Of a stretch of 64,000 bases of DNA, positions 1 through 15,100 are shown one piece after another. Under the pieces are notes generated by a model. It saw only the letters and a program-made list of their open reading frames with translations, had not been told where the DNA came from and did not search any database. The stretch covers positions 1,185,501-1,249,500 of the forward strand of contig NC_092602.1 of assembly GCF_047663525.1 (NCBI RefSeq). The letters run 5' to 3'. Made by a program: the position numbers and the translations under genes. The stretch comes from Anas platyrhynchos. Taxonomy: Eukaryota > Chordata > Aves > Anseriformes > Anatidae. Within the stretch, counting starts at the first letter, position 1. Every line of letters starts with the position of its first letter.

Positions 1-42
1 CAAATAAGTGAAGAAAACTTCAACAGACTGTCTTAACCTCAC

Positions 43-117
43 CTGAAAAAGGCTGGCTGGCACTTGTTTCTTGGCTAAATGTGTTTGTACATGATCTACA
101 GCTTGTTTCGAGAAAGG
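43..117 (-). CDS. GRK3: GRK3 coding exon 5
   Basis: The 75-bp, phase 0-0 exon encodes 25 residues, 123-147 ([17 protein letters not shown] then QVPASLFQ), aligned directly with the GRK2/GRK3 RGS-homology domain. It has no ATG and is too short for simple frame scanning. The donor is CAG|GTGAGG. The acceptor CCAAAAG has A at -3, which is unusual, although a pyrimidine tract precedes it. Confidence 0.94.
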
Positions 118-3100
118 CTTTTGGAAAAAGAAAAACAAAGATTATCAACTCAGCTGGAAATGTTTCATTTATGGTTTACAGCACTGTTCTTTTAACCATA
201 TGAAAAGATAAATATACATAATTTAGAATGAGTGCAATATAGCTTCTCTGAAGTATATTGTTGTAACATTTGTAAAATGATGCAGGAAAACAATTAGTCT
301 AAAGCTGGAAAGCAGGAGTGGGGAAAATGAGAAGAAGGGAGATAATGCTAGATGATGCTATTTTGACAAATTCATTAAAAAAGAAAAAAAACATATACAG
401 GGACAGTTCTAGATAAAAAGAGCTGAGGTGGACTTTTCACTACTACAGAGACAGAAATGCATGCTTGACAACAGAACTGCTTAAACCCTTCATCCAAAGA
501 AACCACGCAACTAGAGTAAAACACACTGCAAATTTGTCTTTTAGATAAGAGCAAGTCGAAGTGTTAAATACAGCTCAGTGGGCCAAAGCTTTAGCTGGAG
601 GAAATGCGTGCTTTCATTGACTCTGTCAAAGCTGGATCTGTCACAACACAGCCCCATGTCTTTAACTTGCCATATTGCAGCTAAAAAGTGCATTGTCTCT
701 AGTTCAGCATGAAAGACTGCTTATCAAACAAATCCAAAGAGAAAAAGCTCGTGTGATGGGTTTCAGACACAATATAAAACTTTGCTCTGAGCTTCCAGGG
801 ATATTGGAGATCAACATCTCCACTGCTCTGTAGAGCCTCGCCGCTCACATTTCTTTGAGCTTTGTGGGGCACAGGGATGTTGTGGGTTGGGACAGGTTAA
901 TGCACACTAAGTGTGCATAGACACACACCTACACCCACAAACTGTGCTCATTTTACCGTATTTTACAATAGAGATTTAGTTTAAAGAAATACAGATCTCC
1001 AACTATTTCCTTTGCATACCACCAAATTTAACCAACCTTGGTGGCACACACCACCACTTTACACTTCAATGCTGAAAAAAACAACAAAAACCCACACTGA
1101 ATTCAGCCAAGCCCAGATCCACGGGTTTCAAACCAAAATCCACAGCAACATTAGCACTTGCAGAAACGATTCATTCTGCAGCAGTTTTACTTGTTTTCTG
1201 AATGAACTAGCAGTTATTTTGTACTTTCACTGCTGTCAAGCTCCTCCAGCAAGGCAAACAGCAGTGTGAAATTTGGGGATACGCACGTGTGAACAGGACA
1301 GGAGCTCCTTCATGATGTAAGTGTCGTAAATTTGCCGACTTCTGGTCAAACGCTCATCCTCAGAATCCAGTTTCTCATATTCTTTTATCTGCAATACCAG
1401 AGAGAAGGAGCCGTCAGATGAGTACATTTTTAATACTTTTCACTCATTTGGTAAAAACAAGACTTTGCTTTGGTTAAAGTTTTATTTCACTTTATTGTCT
1501 TCTTAGGTGAGACTCATAGGAAAAAGCCACATGCAATACCATAGCTACGAGTGACGTTACATTTCCTTTCTAATTCTTTTTTTTATACAAGGAAACTCAT
1601 TTGCCTAAAACTCCTACGATGCTCTATGTTCTCCACCTGAGAAGGGCCACCCTGACGCAGTGACTTCCCCCTGCTTTGAGTTTTCCCTGCACACCCCGTG
1701 CAGCTGGGCCAAGCAGGCAGCGCGCACCAAGCAGGCACAGCAGCAGCACTGCAGGTCTTCTTCCAGCTGCTCAGCCCATGGATGGAGGGCACTGGCCTTG
1801 CCCCTGTAACACTCGAGAGCACTGACTCCTCGAATTACTTCTCTAGATGCTCTGAATATCCACCGCACAGCAGCACGAGCCCTTCCCAGCTGCGCCCTGC
1901 TCCAGGTGCCCATGGCACGCCGGGTGCCGATGTCCGAGAGTGGACCCAGCGTGCTTCAGAGCCACCCGCAGCTCAGCCACGGGCTGCACCTGAGCCCTGC
2001 GTGTGGGGAACAAGATGACTTCAGAAGATACACCAGGATTCTGCAGGTGTGAGCAGTGCTCAGCGTGCCCATGGGAAGCAGCAGCGGTCCCACGGGGCCA
2101 GCTCGCACATTAAGGCGGCTGGGGCACCGCCACGCTCCCCGGTGCCAGGGTTTCCTAGGGTCAGTAAGGATTTAAAAAACGTGTTCTGCCTCCGTTTCAC
2201 AATAAACTTTTGTTGTTGCTGTTCTATCATTCAGAAGCTGCTCCACTTACAGGATGAGCTGTACTTTATAGCTCTTGAACAGGTCTCCATGTGACAAACT
2301 CGCAGCGATCTGTCTTTGAAGGTGGAACACCGTAATTAAGGCAGTGTTTTTCCAGCTGTAGGCCTCTTGTTTGCTGACAACGATAAGGCAACAGTTCTAC
2401 CACAATTCACCATCTGTGACTACTTCCCCCTTGGGATCATTTTATAATTAAAATGATTCAAAACATCTTTGCCAAAGAAATGTTTTTTTAATTAATGCAA
2501 TGCCTCGAAATAATTAAAAGTACCAGAGAAACCCTGATGCATTTCACGTGAACGCAACCTGCTGCCCTCCAGACTTTGGCTTTAAGCTGACAGCACCTAC
2601 CAGCTCCTACCAGCACCTACAGGCACCTACCAGCACCTAACAGTACCCCGTGGCCCCGCTGATGCCATCAGGTTTTACAATCACAAGCTGCCTCTGCTCG
2701 CTGCATCTCCCTCGGCACCACTCAACCCAGAGGTACCATACAGTGCCATCAGGGATTTCAGTGCCTCCCCAGCAAACTTCAGCTCACCTTCAAGAAGCAT
2801 CTGACAAAGTATCTTCTGAAATCAGAACGTGTTGGTTTTCAAGCACCTTGAAGCTCTTTTTTTTTCCTTTTTTTTTTTTTGAAACCGATCTGGATGAATC
2901 ACTCATGCACTTAAATGCCTGATCGTGACTTAAGCTGCAGTGATGTGAAATCCCTGGAGTACGGAGCCCTTCTACATCAAGTGATTTTTAATGTAGCAAT
3001 GTACTCAAATTATTTTACATGTAATAAATGCAGTAAGTAAATCAAATATATAAAAAAAAAAAAGAGAAAAGGTTCTGAATCCAGTATGTCACAGTAGAAA

Positions 3101-6100
3101 ACACAATGAGCCTCTCTTTAAATATCTTTAATGGGATTTTTCTAAAAGTGCATGACAAAGCATTTAAAATCTTTTTAGGCAACACTTCGCTAATAACCTA
3201 AAAATACAATTTCAAATTGTTTCAGAGATAAAGAGGTAGCTAAAAATATCTTGCTAAACAATCTGCTACAACTTGCCTTTTTGATTACTTATGACAGTGA
3301 CATCTTCAGCGTATAAAAAGATGGAAACGAAGGAAAAAAAAAAATCCCCCTTTACTGAAAGCAAGTGTCTAATTTGAGTGGGGGAACAGCGTATCACTAA
3401 GGATTTATCTCCAAACTGATACCAGCTTACCCTATTTTGTGCTGTTAGCCCACTAGCAAGAGGTATTTTAAACTCATCAGCTTGATAGTAATCCAGACAA
3501 AAGGTTATCTCAGGCGGCACTTCTAATTAACACAGAGCAATACGGGCTGTATTTTAACAGCACGCGTGTGTGTGTGTTAACCAGGACCAGCACCTGTGAT
3601 AGCATTAGTGACAGCCCTGTACCAATGGGGTGGGAGGACGTCGCCAGCACCCTGCGTGCCCCTCGGGGTGCCCTCTCCCACCTGCAGGACTCCACAGGGT
3701 GTTTGTGCTGCCAGGGGGATGCCCAAGAAATGCCAGGAGTTGGCACCAGCCCCCTCGAGCAATGCCATGGGCAGCTGTAGCTTGGTTTCTTTTCTATAGC
3801 CAGAGGAAGGTGTGAAGCACTTGAGAGCACACTCCAGTTGCATTGCTTTCTCTACAAGCCCCGGCAGCCTCTCAAAATCAGCTCCAGACAAGAGGGCATC
3901 ATCCATCCATGCTACGAAGAAAGAGGCGCCCCGTGGCTGGGCACGGGGAAGGCTTCGGTAGGTCCAGTCTGACTGCAACTATTCTGTTCTAAAAACTCCA
4001 GCAGTAGCTTTTAAAATGCCTCGCTAACTTGAGTTTAATAAGAAGATACAGTTTCAGAATATGCAAATAAAACCACTGCCAGAAGTTGAGCAATTTTTTC
4101 CTGCAAATATTCCATTTTCTGAATCTTAACCATTTGCCCAATAGAAGGCAAAAAAATCACCTGCACCCCTCTCATAACATAAGCTCGACAGATCAACTGG
4201 ATGCAAGCTGTATCACTTCTTGTAAGCCTCTTGCACTTGCTTAGAATGATAGTTTTGCTCCTTTCCAAGTGTTACCATACAGGACATTGTCTCTTGCACA
4301 TCGACCATCCCACCGTGAAGCTGGAACAGCCCAGGGCACCGTGCGGCCTCGTGTGCCCCTCCTGCCCTGCGAGCAGCCCCCCTGCCTCCCTCCCAGCCCC
4401 GCAGCTCAGCCAAAGGCAGCTTACCTCCTCATAAAACTTCAGCTGAGGGACAGCTTCATCGATTTCATTCATGCAATAGTCTTTAAAAAGCAAAAAGCCT
4501 GAAAAAAAAAAAAAAAAAGGATTTTTTTTTTCCCCCAGAGGAAAATGTAACATTACCATGAAAACCTGTAAAAAAGGATACAGAAAACCTCTGGTGACTT
4601 GATGGACTGCGTATACCTGTGTAAATATCCCTAATTGCCACAGCTCAGGGATATTAATTATCAAGCGAGTCTACAGCACTCTGAACAGAGAAGGATGGTA
4701 AAGCTCACTCGTCTCCCAGAGGTATATTAAGCACATTCCAATTTCCACCTGCTGAGGACTTTATGAGATGTTTACATAACGCACGGAAATATTCCATTCC
4801 TCTTCACCCGTCAGATCCTGGAGGTTTTTTCAGAGCAAAAGCAGGTATTACCCACGGTGGCTTTTTTGTTTGTTTGTTTTTAACTAGAATTGCCTACTTT
4901 AGTGATAAAAACCAGCCACTTCTCCGTTCTCGTTTTCCAATTGCTGGTTAACGTTACCGCTAATGGATTTTATAGCCCAGCAAGCGACATCAGAATCTTT
5001 ATAGCTCCTTCGCAGGGACTTCACCGCACGTCCTCTGCAGCCTGCTGATGAATATTTTCCATCAGGAGCATTTTAGGCCCTGTCCCCTGGAAGCACGGCC
5101 CTTCTGCTGCCCCTGCTCTCCCCTTTCTCTGCAGACGGGGTCTGCAGTCACCGCTGCCCGCGTGGGGCATCTGCAAGCCCCCTGGAGCTGTAACTGCATG
5201 CTTTCAGCCCATTTCACAGACAATATTTTCCCTTATTTAGCATTACTATTTGCTCTCTCAAGTCACACCCAACTTTTGGGGTAAGGCCATGAAGCTGTCG
5301 GCCAGGGCACCAGGCAGCAGCAGGATGCGACCGGGGCCGGGCTGGGTGCTGCCGGCCACATCCTGCTGCCCCTTTCCCACTCACAGAGTTATACCCAACA
5401 GATTTTTTTTAATTTTTATTTTTTAATTAAACATCATTGCAATTTAAACTTACGGCAAAATGGTTCTACCAAAAAAGCAGCACATCATTGCGTGGTCAGC
5501 TACAAAATACTACAGCCACCTACCAAGCCTCGTGTTTTCCATAGCGTACCAATCTTTTAAAAAATGCAGAGCCCACTTCAGCACCATGCAGCAGCTCTGC
5601 TGCAGCGCACAGGAGGGCACTTAAGGGCCAGCCACAAATTCTGTGCCCTTTCTTTCCACTCACTGCCATCTGATGCTGTCAGAGACCCAAGGAAAACAAA
5701 TAACAAACTGCTCAGGAGCATCAGTCACAGAGGACAAAGCAACACTGATCAGGCAGACAAAATGTCTAATTTATGCATAATTAAAAGATTTATCGGCTTC
5801 TTGGTAGCCCCTCTAGCTATATCTGGATCCCAGGTTAAATTTCCTATTAGCAGAGCTTCTTTTCCTGGGGACCCCTTGATTTAGTCATAATTAGATACCA
5901 AACAAGGGATTATGGCCAGACAACTCCAATACTCGTTAAGCTGATTAGGATGATACTTTGAAGATCATACAAACTGGGTTTTCTTCTCTAAATAAGGAAA
6001 GAAATCCAATTAAGGGATTCCCTTATAAGATTTTGCAAACTTTCTAATTATTCCCACCAAAAAGAATCATACTTGAAATATTTTATAAACAATTGAGGAC

Positions 6101-9100
6101 TCCTAAAAACCCAAACCGAACCCGTTTGCTATTCCTTGACAGCCATTTGCAGTGACAGTGCCTGTGTTGTTTGTTTGCTCTTAGCGCCTGTCTGGGTTGC
6201 AGCTTGGCTGGCAGAGCTCTCAATGAGGCTGCCCAGTGCCCGCAGAGTCCCAGAGCATCCCCGCCGCCTGTCTGGAAACCAAGCACACCCCGACCCGCTC
6301 GTCGCCAGAGGATGACACATTCTGCCCCGAAATGCACGCAAGTTGTTCTCGCTAGAGAGCACAAATTTTCTGGCATCCCATTGTCGGCACTGGAAACACG
6401 GCATAAACCCGATTTGGTGCAAATCCGAGACAGAAATTGTGTATTTCTGGATCACGCAACAGTGCCACTCATGGACCTAAACCTAACTCATTAACTCTTA
6501 TTTTACACATGATCGAAACATAAGCAGCACAGAGCAAAATAGTGCTGAATAGACCGAACTTTTATTTGGACAATGAACCAAAGAAGATTACAGTCGGGTA
6601 ATTAAGAGACCGAAGAGTGGCACAAACAGCAATGAATGCAGTGAAAGAAAAATCCCTGGCGTGTTCCCAGCTACTGGCTCCTTACCAAAAAAACCCACAA
6701 ACAAAATAAACCCACAAAGACAACTGTGGGAGGGGTGTGAAAATATAGCAACACACATTTTCAACAATGCCATTCCAAACATTTTGGCCCTGTTCAATTG
6801 GACAGAGAACAAGGAACAATGACAGGCTTACGCTGGCTGCATTAGACAGACCTCTTCTCACTAAGATACTTATTTTTTTTAATTGCACTGCTGTCTTAAA
6901 AAAAGAGACATCCAAAAGAAGAAGTTAGAAACCATTATAGATCATTAATGTATCAGCTACTCGCCATTATCTTTGTAGGAAAAAGAAATAAATTCACTCC
7001 CAGTAAAGAAATACTGTTTGATAACAGCTTGACGTAAAAAATTGATGTTTCTTCCTTTCAAAAACCCATTGACTAGGAGCATTTACACACATATATATTG
7101 AGGCACACTGCACACACAGATGCACACGCACGTTACACAGTCACTAAGAAGCATTTCCCAAGACACATCTCTCACAAAGCGAGGAATGCCGAATGTCACC
7201 ACATACAAGTGGCAAACCCAAAGCCAGAGCCTTTCTCTGGGGGCCATCAGACAGCAGCAGAAAGTCACTGCATCACAGAACCACATCCCTTCAAAGAAAG
7301 GTTGCTGGTTTTTGGAAGATCTGCTCTAGCCAAACCAGGAGGAGGATCGGGTACCGTAAGCTTGTGATGTGCACGGCTGTGTGGCTGTGGAGGCAGCTGG
7401 AGGAGGCGAACCCACAGGATGGGATGGGATGGGATGGGATGGGATGGGGATGGGGATGGGGATGGGGATGGGATGGGATGGAATGGGGATGGGAGGACAG
7501 CAGGAAAACTTCATTTCTATGGGTAACAGGTCAGAGGCTGATGGTTAGGCACAAAGAAGGATCCAGAGACTGTAAAAGACAGACCCCATCCTGATGGAAA
7601 CCTTGTGGAGCCTGGAGGACAGGGATACTAAGGAAAAGTCTTTGGGGAAGCCTAGAAGCAAACAGATTGCCAAGCCAGGAGAACAATTTGTACTGACAGA
7701 GAAACAAACAATCGGAACCTGCGCCACCCAGTCATGAGCACAGCCCAAAGGAGTCTAAACCTCCAAATGTTATACACAATTCAACAGATCGTGGGTAAAT
7801 TCTTCATGCAAGAAGCCCTATTCCCTGATTTCTATCCCTTCTGAACAATTGACCTTAAAATATGAACTCTTTCATGGCATGACTTCAAACACCAATGTGC
7901 TCCTCCTGCCCGTCCCCACAGCCCCGCTCAGCATCCTCCTGCTGTCCCGAGCCCAGGCAATCCCAGTGACAGCTCCACGCTCAGCACTACCAGCACTTCT
8001 GCTTCTCCTCCTGTCACATCCGTGGATCCTGCACTTCCACTGCAGCATAAAGGATACCTCTCTCTTCTTTCGCTGATGTTCTGAGATTGAGTGAAAAATT
8101 ATTAGCCAGAAACCGTCGCTCGCAGATAATAGCAAAACTAATTGACAGAAGCAGCACTGAATAAGTGACAGTAGTTCTAAGAAGTTCAAGCAGAACTGAC
8201 GAAAAGCACAATAAGCACAGTTAACTACACACGTAAAAATAAGAACAGAAAGCAGGAATTAAAAAAATGATAGCGTTAAGTAACAGATAAAAGGAACCAG
8301 CAATTATTTATGAAATAAAGATGTTGACAGCTTTTGGCTTTAAAGATTTCTTCTATACTATATAATTTCTGCAACAATCAGATCGCTAGTAGTAAAGGAA
8401 AAATAAATACATTTTTTAAAGCTTTTCCTGGTAACACCGAGGTGATGGATGAAATCAGCAATACAGACGTGAGAACAAGGCAGCACCCGGCTCCCACCCA
8501 GCTCCAGGACAGGAATTTTTTCACATTTTCTTCTTATGGACAATCCCGTACAGCTAAGTGTGCCAGATGCCATTATCTGCAGTAAATCTGGTAACAGACA
8601 AGACATCTTTCAGGGAGGACGATGCCTGAGGTTTGCAGCTCGGCGTTGGCTCGCGAGCCATGCACTGTGAAGCTGCAATGTGGCCCTCTCCTCTACAGTT
8701 TTAATTGGGAAACGCTGCCCTCTCGGCTGGTTGGGGTTAAAGCTCCTTCCAGCTTCTGCCGTTTGCCACGGTCTAAAGGTCACCTCTACATTCCTGATCT
8801 TCACCAGAATGTCAATTAATTGAGAGCACAGAATAATAATAATAAAATTAATGAGGAACTCTGTAATAAAACAGCCTTGGAAAAAAAACCTACTTATTTA
8901 ATCCTAGCTGGAATTTCATTAGCATCTGATTCAAATACCCTTTTAACAGGAGTAAACAAAAATCTTATTAAAACAAACAGAAGTGACTAGGTAGGACAGC
9001 CGGGCTAAAAATAGGTCCTTTTAGCCCTGATGTAAGTATTCAATATGCCACTGCCTGCAAGGAAGCTGCATCTATTTACAGCGGACCTGAACGTGGTCCA

Positions 9101-12100
9101 AAGTGCTGATGTAGACTCTTTCTAGTAAGCAAACTTGCAAATTAGAAAACAAAAATACCAAGCTGTTCCCAAACCCTGGCTAAACGTGCTGTGTATAAAT
9201 ACAGCATAATGAAAGGCAAATGGGCAGTGACATGGGCACTGTGCTCGGTGAGGGCTCGCTGCCCATCAGCTCCTGCCCCAGACAGGAGCAGCTCCCACCC
9301 GAGCCTCGCCAGGACACATGGACACTGCTCATCACAGCACGGAACATGCAGGTTTGTCCCTCATTTGGGGCACTTCCCAAAGGTCCCTCCCTCCAAGAAC
9401 CCTCCTGATCCACAACCACTTCCAGCACCAGATCTGGGTTTTGGGCACAGAAAGTTAGGGACAGAGGTCTATCATCAAAGCACACAAAAACAGTGACTCG
9501 AACCTGCCTGCAGTTGTTACGGAAGATCCAGTCAAGTTCAAAATCTCGTTCTGTGTGGTACCTGTGCTCAGTTGCCATAGCACAGGATAATTAAGACCAC
9601 CTAAAAGCTCCAGAATTGAGACAACCAACGATTTCCTTGTTCAGGAACAAAGAGGCTTGCTACTACCCGGGAAAACTCATCTGCGTAGGAATCACAGCTT
9701 TGGCTAGGTACAAAGCCACAAAAAATCTCACAGCCCAGAAGGCACCACAGATTTCTCTACTATTTTTTCCAATTACGAGCTATTTGCCTTTAACCTATTT
9801 TTTCTATTAAAGCCTAATGTACGTTCACTTTTCATTAACAATAATAGATCACAAATTAAAACATAACTGCGCATAAAACGCAGGGTAAAGGAACAAATTA
9901 TATTTTACAAGACAGCACTTGCATACAACGGTGACAAGCACGGAACAATTTTCCTAGAACAGAAGCTAACTGAGCTGAAATTAGTCTGCAAGCTGCCAGG
10001 TAGCTTGTTTAATAACTTCAAAAATCAGCACAGGAAAATAAATTTTGGCTAAAAAGTTCCAAGTGTCCCTAAAGACTATCCTTACTTCTGGGCATGTTTT
10101 CCAATGGTCTTAAATTCTGCATGAGCACAGCATCACCTCGCTATCCCTCCAGCATGCCCATTTCAGACACTGAGCAGTATTCCCAGGCTGTCAAATCTCT
10201 GTCAATATTGGCTTACAAGGTAGAGGCTCTTGAAGCGCTAATACAGCAACTTATTGGGAGCATTCAGCTCTTATTCTGCTTCAGCCCCAGCAGAGCAGGT
10301 CGGAGCACAGCCCTGGATTGCAGAATCTGCATTTTAAATGAGGCCGCCACGGTCTGCCCTGGCCTCGAGTTCAGTGCCTCCAAAGGGCAGGACCAGCAGC
10401 TGTCAGGACGTCAAGTGGTGGCACGCCAATTCAAACGATGAAAGGAATTGTAAGGAGAAGGGGAAAATGCTTTATTTTTAACACATCGCTGCAAATCATT
10501 TTTAGAAATTGATGTCTATGCTTCGCTCGCTGCAATTGCCTCTGATCTTTGCCTCAATAAAAAAAAAAAAGGCACACTTATCATCTTGGTGAGAGCTTTG
10601 TGAAATGCACCTCTGAATTTCTGAGCATACAATAGATCACTTTTCAAAGCCAAGAAAAGAACAGAATGGGCAGAACCTACCTCTGAGCCACATTTATTAT
10701 GTATGGTTCATACTCCGGCCTCCCCAACGTTCAGAATCCCAGCTGACAAAAGGAGACCGACACGTACATTGGAAGTGGGGTATCAAAGGCACTGAATGCA
10801 TCAGAGGTGGGGGACAAAATATGGGTGCACATAACAAGTACCTATCTCTGTAAGACCTCAAAGTAAGATCCCTAAACAAAGATATGTAAAAACATTCTGA
10901 TTTTTAACAGGACCACAAAATACAGCATGAAGCATTTCATTTCCATCAGTCAGTTGTTACAAAGAACATGGTTCAATTCCTTTACTAGAGCTCATCACGA
11001 AACAGAGGACTTGAGTTTTGTTCTTTTTTCACTTGCAAATACAAGAAACTCCCACCACTTTCACAAGTCTGTGGTATTAGCAGCTACCAGCGAGCTATTA
11101 GCAGGCTAACAAGTATCAGCAGCTTTAAAATGCCGTGGTGGTTGTTATTTATCCCCTCGTTCCCCACATCACAAGAATACTCAGTCCCTGTGAAGGATGT
11201 GACAGCTATGTTCTTGATCAATATTTTTCCGTGGTCCATCTTTTAACCATGCTGTAGGCAATGCCCCTGGTTACCGAAGAGCACACCGCTGCTTCTGAAG
11301 CATTGGAAGCCGTGCCCAGGTCGCTGCTGTGAATTATTTGACACACAAAGCAGGCTGGGGGTGCTTCTGAAAATGGGCGATAGGATCATTTAATGCAGAC
11401 ATGGAATAATTGTAGTATAGAATAATAGGGAACAACAACAGCAGAAGGGTTTTGTCACGTCTCTGGTGCCGATGTTCCCCTTTGCAAGCCCTGTTCAGGA
11501 GCTAAACCACTGCAAAGAAGCAAACCGCTCCACAACAACATCCAGGAGGACTTACACTGTGGCTGGTATCAAAACTCCACACCAGTGGTATTTAGTTAGT
11601 AAATACAGTGCTTAGTGAGGTAAAGAGGAGCAAAGCCACCCAAACGACAGCGACAGGGCGCAGAGGACTCTCCTGCATGAATTTCAGAGCTGTCCTCAGC
11701 TTCACCCTGTGCGGTCAGAGAGGAAAGCTGCTGAGAGCTGGGGAGCCAGAAACAGACAGCTCTCCTTCTCTGCAGACCTTCCCCTTCGAATCAAAGAAGT
11801 TACTGAAACGCTCCGAAGTGCTCTGTGCACGTCTGACCCCAGCTCCCCAGCACCCAGCCAGGCACGCATCGCAGAGCAGGGTATTTCGGCGGCACTGGCT
11901 GGACATAATGCTGTCAGTGGAAACGGGCCAGGAAACAGAGAAGCAACTACCCTATAAGGTTACTGTGCTGCTCCCCTCCAGCCTGAGGATTCGGAGGTCC
12001 GACGGTGCTCATTACTCACCCCTGACACTGCACCAGTGACGTCCTGCAGCAAGAACCTCGCGGCTCTGGACGAATTCCCTGGGGGCTGCAGGCTGTACTA

Positions 12101-15100
12101 CATACACACCGTTCTTTTATAGGGCAGATATTTGTATGGAACCGTGGAAGCATTTGAAAGGCTTATAGCAAACACCCATGTCTGTTCCCTCATCCACAAA
12201 TGAATTCCTCGGGCAACCGATAGCCACAGCTCTGCGACTTTCTGACTGCTGTAACTCTTAAAACCACTGCTGAAAGTTAGAAAACTTAACAGCTTCAGTA
12301 ATTTATATTCCACTTACTGTACTCTTGGTACCCGAGCTTTTCTCCCCTTACTAATGAGTTATCCCACTGAGATGAACGAGTATTGCTGGCAGGACCAGAG
12401 AACCTGCTTCATTATTTGTACAGAGCTATGCAGGTAAATCTCATTAAAGTTGTTATTATGCCACGTTAAAGATGTGGAAAACTAATATTTACCTATTTCA
12501 CAGTGGTGTTCTGAGGCTTAATTAGTCTGTGAATTGTTTCAAGACACATGGATAAAAACTCCACAGGAGTGCAACTGCTTCTGATTGACTGAGAAATTGC
12601 AGGGGGGAGGGAAATTGAGGTTGTGCGGTGTCACCGCGTTCTGCACAAGTAGGATATTGCATCAGAAGGGGGCTATGGAAGCTTAAGCGAGTGCAAGCAA
12701 ATAGAAAAAAAGGTATTTAGAAAACACTATCTTTGGTGTGGAAGCAAGCCACAAGGATGGGTTTGTAACATCCAAGTTCAAAGCTCTCTACATGGGTCTT
12801 TGATGGAGCCCAGTGCCCTGCAGACACCTCCCCATCAGCTTGGGGTTTACTCTCTGATACGTGTTTTTGCTGAAAACTTTGAACATCCAAGTGAAATTTC
12901 TTGGATAAAATTCAGATAACTTGTAATTTGTCATCTCTATATATCTACACCCGTATATGTACACATTACGCTCATCACCTATCCCCTACAATACTACTTC
13001 TGGAGTTCCAAGTTTCTAGAGTGCTTTGAATTCTTAATAACCAAACCCCAAAACTGTGTAATTGCACTGCTCTCCTGAGATGAAGCCTGTTTGACTGTAA
13101 TTTTCCCAGAACTGTACTGTATATAAATGTTAATACGTATTAGCATGTGTACATCATCTATTATGTGAAGTTCCAGAGGACAATATATATATTTTTCCTA
13201 TTCTAAAGCTCTAACTTAACCTACAGTTCCACCAGGAATCAGACAACTCAGTATCATCAACATGTCCAAAAAGAAAGCCATGGGAGCATATCAGGCTGCA
13301 TCCCAACAAAGAAATGCTCAATTATTTATGATCAGAAGAAAAAGGAAAACAAACACATACATTTTTTATATGGCTTTGGATACTATTTGTCCCTGACACA
13401 CAAGGCAGACACCTCTGCCTGCAGGCAAAACACAAATAAAGTCTGCAGCAGGAAGCTTCATCACCATCCCTCTCAACGATCCTTCAATGTAATTCATGCA
13501 AGTGTCATGCTTATTTTACAATAAAGCAAAACAAAAAGTATACTGAGAGAAATGCAGCTTCCAGCAACATTTAAATGATGAGATAGGAAGTAGATCTTAA
13601 ACCCAGCACTGATTCTGTGAAGGGTACGCATGCAGCAAGCAGAGGGGCTTGCAGCGTGCGCTTTTTCTCCCTTCGCATTCCTGCTCCAGTCTGGTGCAAG
13701 TGGAGCATCGCTGTTAAAGACCAGCTCCAGCGTGAAACATCTTACACGGACAGTTTCTGTTTCGGTTTACAATCGCACAGTTTCCGATATTTACTTGCGG
13801 TTTGGATTTTGCGTTGCTTTTAACCGATCACATGAACTGTCCAAGGAAAGCATGTGCTCAACAGGCTCGTAAAAGAATCCCGCGGACCATCCACAATCCA
13901 GGTTTTAGTCTGAACTTGAATTGAAAATAAGAAGTAACAGCAGAAAGAAGAAGATCGGTCTGAACAGCATTTTAAATATCCCTTTTTTGTTCGCCAGCTA
14001 CTTCCTGATTTTGATGGAGCCCACTTCTGCGCGGTGGCCGTCCTCTCCAGGTCCGAAACGGAACCCCAGAAGAAAACCACTTGAATAAACACTCTGCCTT
14101 CTCGCTCTTGCAGAAACCCCTGCCAAGCACACAACTGCTTTCCCTATTACATGGCTGCCCGTTATTTAATATCAATAAACCAGACCAGAGTAAAATAATC
14201 ACCACGATACAGGTCTGGCGTGCACCACTGAGCACAAGTCTGAGGCCAGGACACTCTCAGCCAGCCAAGGCTCTCCCGCAGCCCGTGCATGCCCCTCGAT
14301 GCTCTGGAAATGCTCCCGGTTTCCCCAGGAGGCTCCACCAGCCCAGGGTCTGGGGGCAGTGGTGGTGTCCCCGGTCCCTCCAGCAGCCAAAAGCCGAAGT
14401 GACTTGCTCTCCCCTCTGCACAGTTTTATTGCTTTCGTTGTTATTTCCTCGGAGGACTATTTAATTAGTTCAAAATGCCAACGGCACATAGATCTTATGC
14501 TTAAATTAAACAATAGCCTAAATAATGCTCCAGGGAGGTACTTTTCCCAGCCCGTTATTTTTAGGCATGGCGGGGAGCGCAGTGCGCCGTGCTGCCACGC
14601 TGCGCCGCAGAAAGAGGAAGAGCAAGAATGTTTTTCTCAACAGATTTTAACTCAAGATCCATCTAATCATTAGCATCAAAACTCTGAAATAATGAAATAT
14701 GATGGGTCTCTAACTAGAGAAACAAGCAACAGAAAGCATGATTCATTGCACTAAAAAAAATCTTTAGCTGTTCTCACCCTTTTTTTTTTTTTTTTTCAAC
14801 AGAAAGTTGTCACTGACAAAGCCAGAGGAAACACGAGCCAGAACGGTCAGGAGCGCATTTCCCTCTAACCGCAGAGGGCAGGCAGAAAAGTCCCTCCCCG
14901 CACTTGCAGGTTGTCTGTGCAGAAGTGACTCTAAAATAGACCAAATGCTCATCTGCTCTGAAAACTCAGCTAAAAAGCCACCAACACACACGCTGGCTGT
15001 ACTTGGCTGCAGCAGCACAAAGGGAGCAGATAAGATGCCGAGGGCCCTGCCAGGAGCGGGATGTGCAGGAAGCGGCACCGACACAGACATGGAGTGCTCG

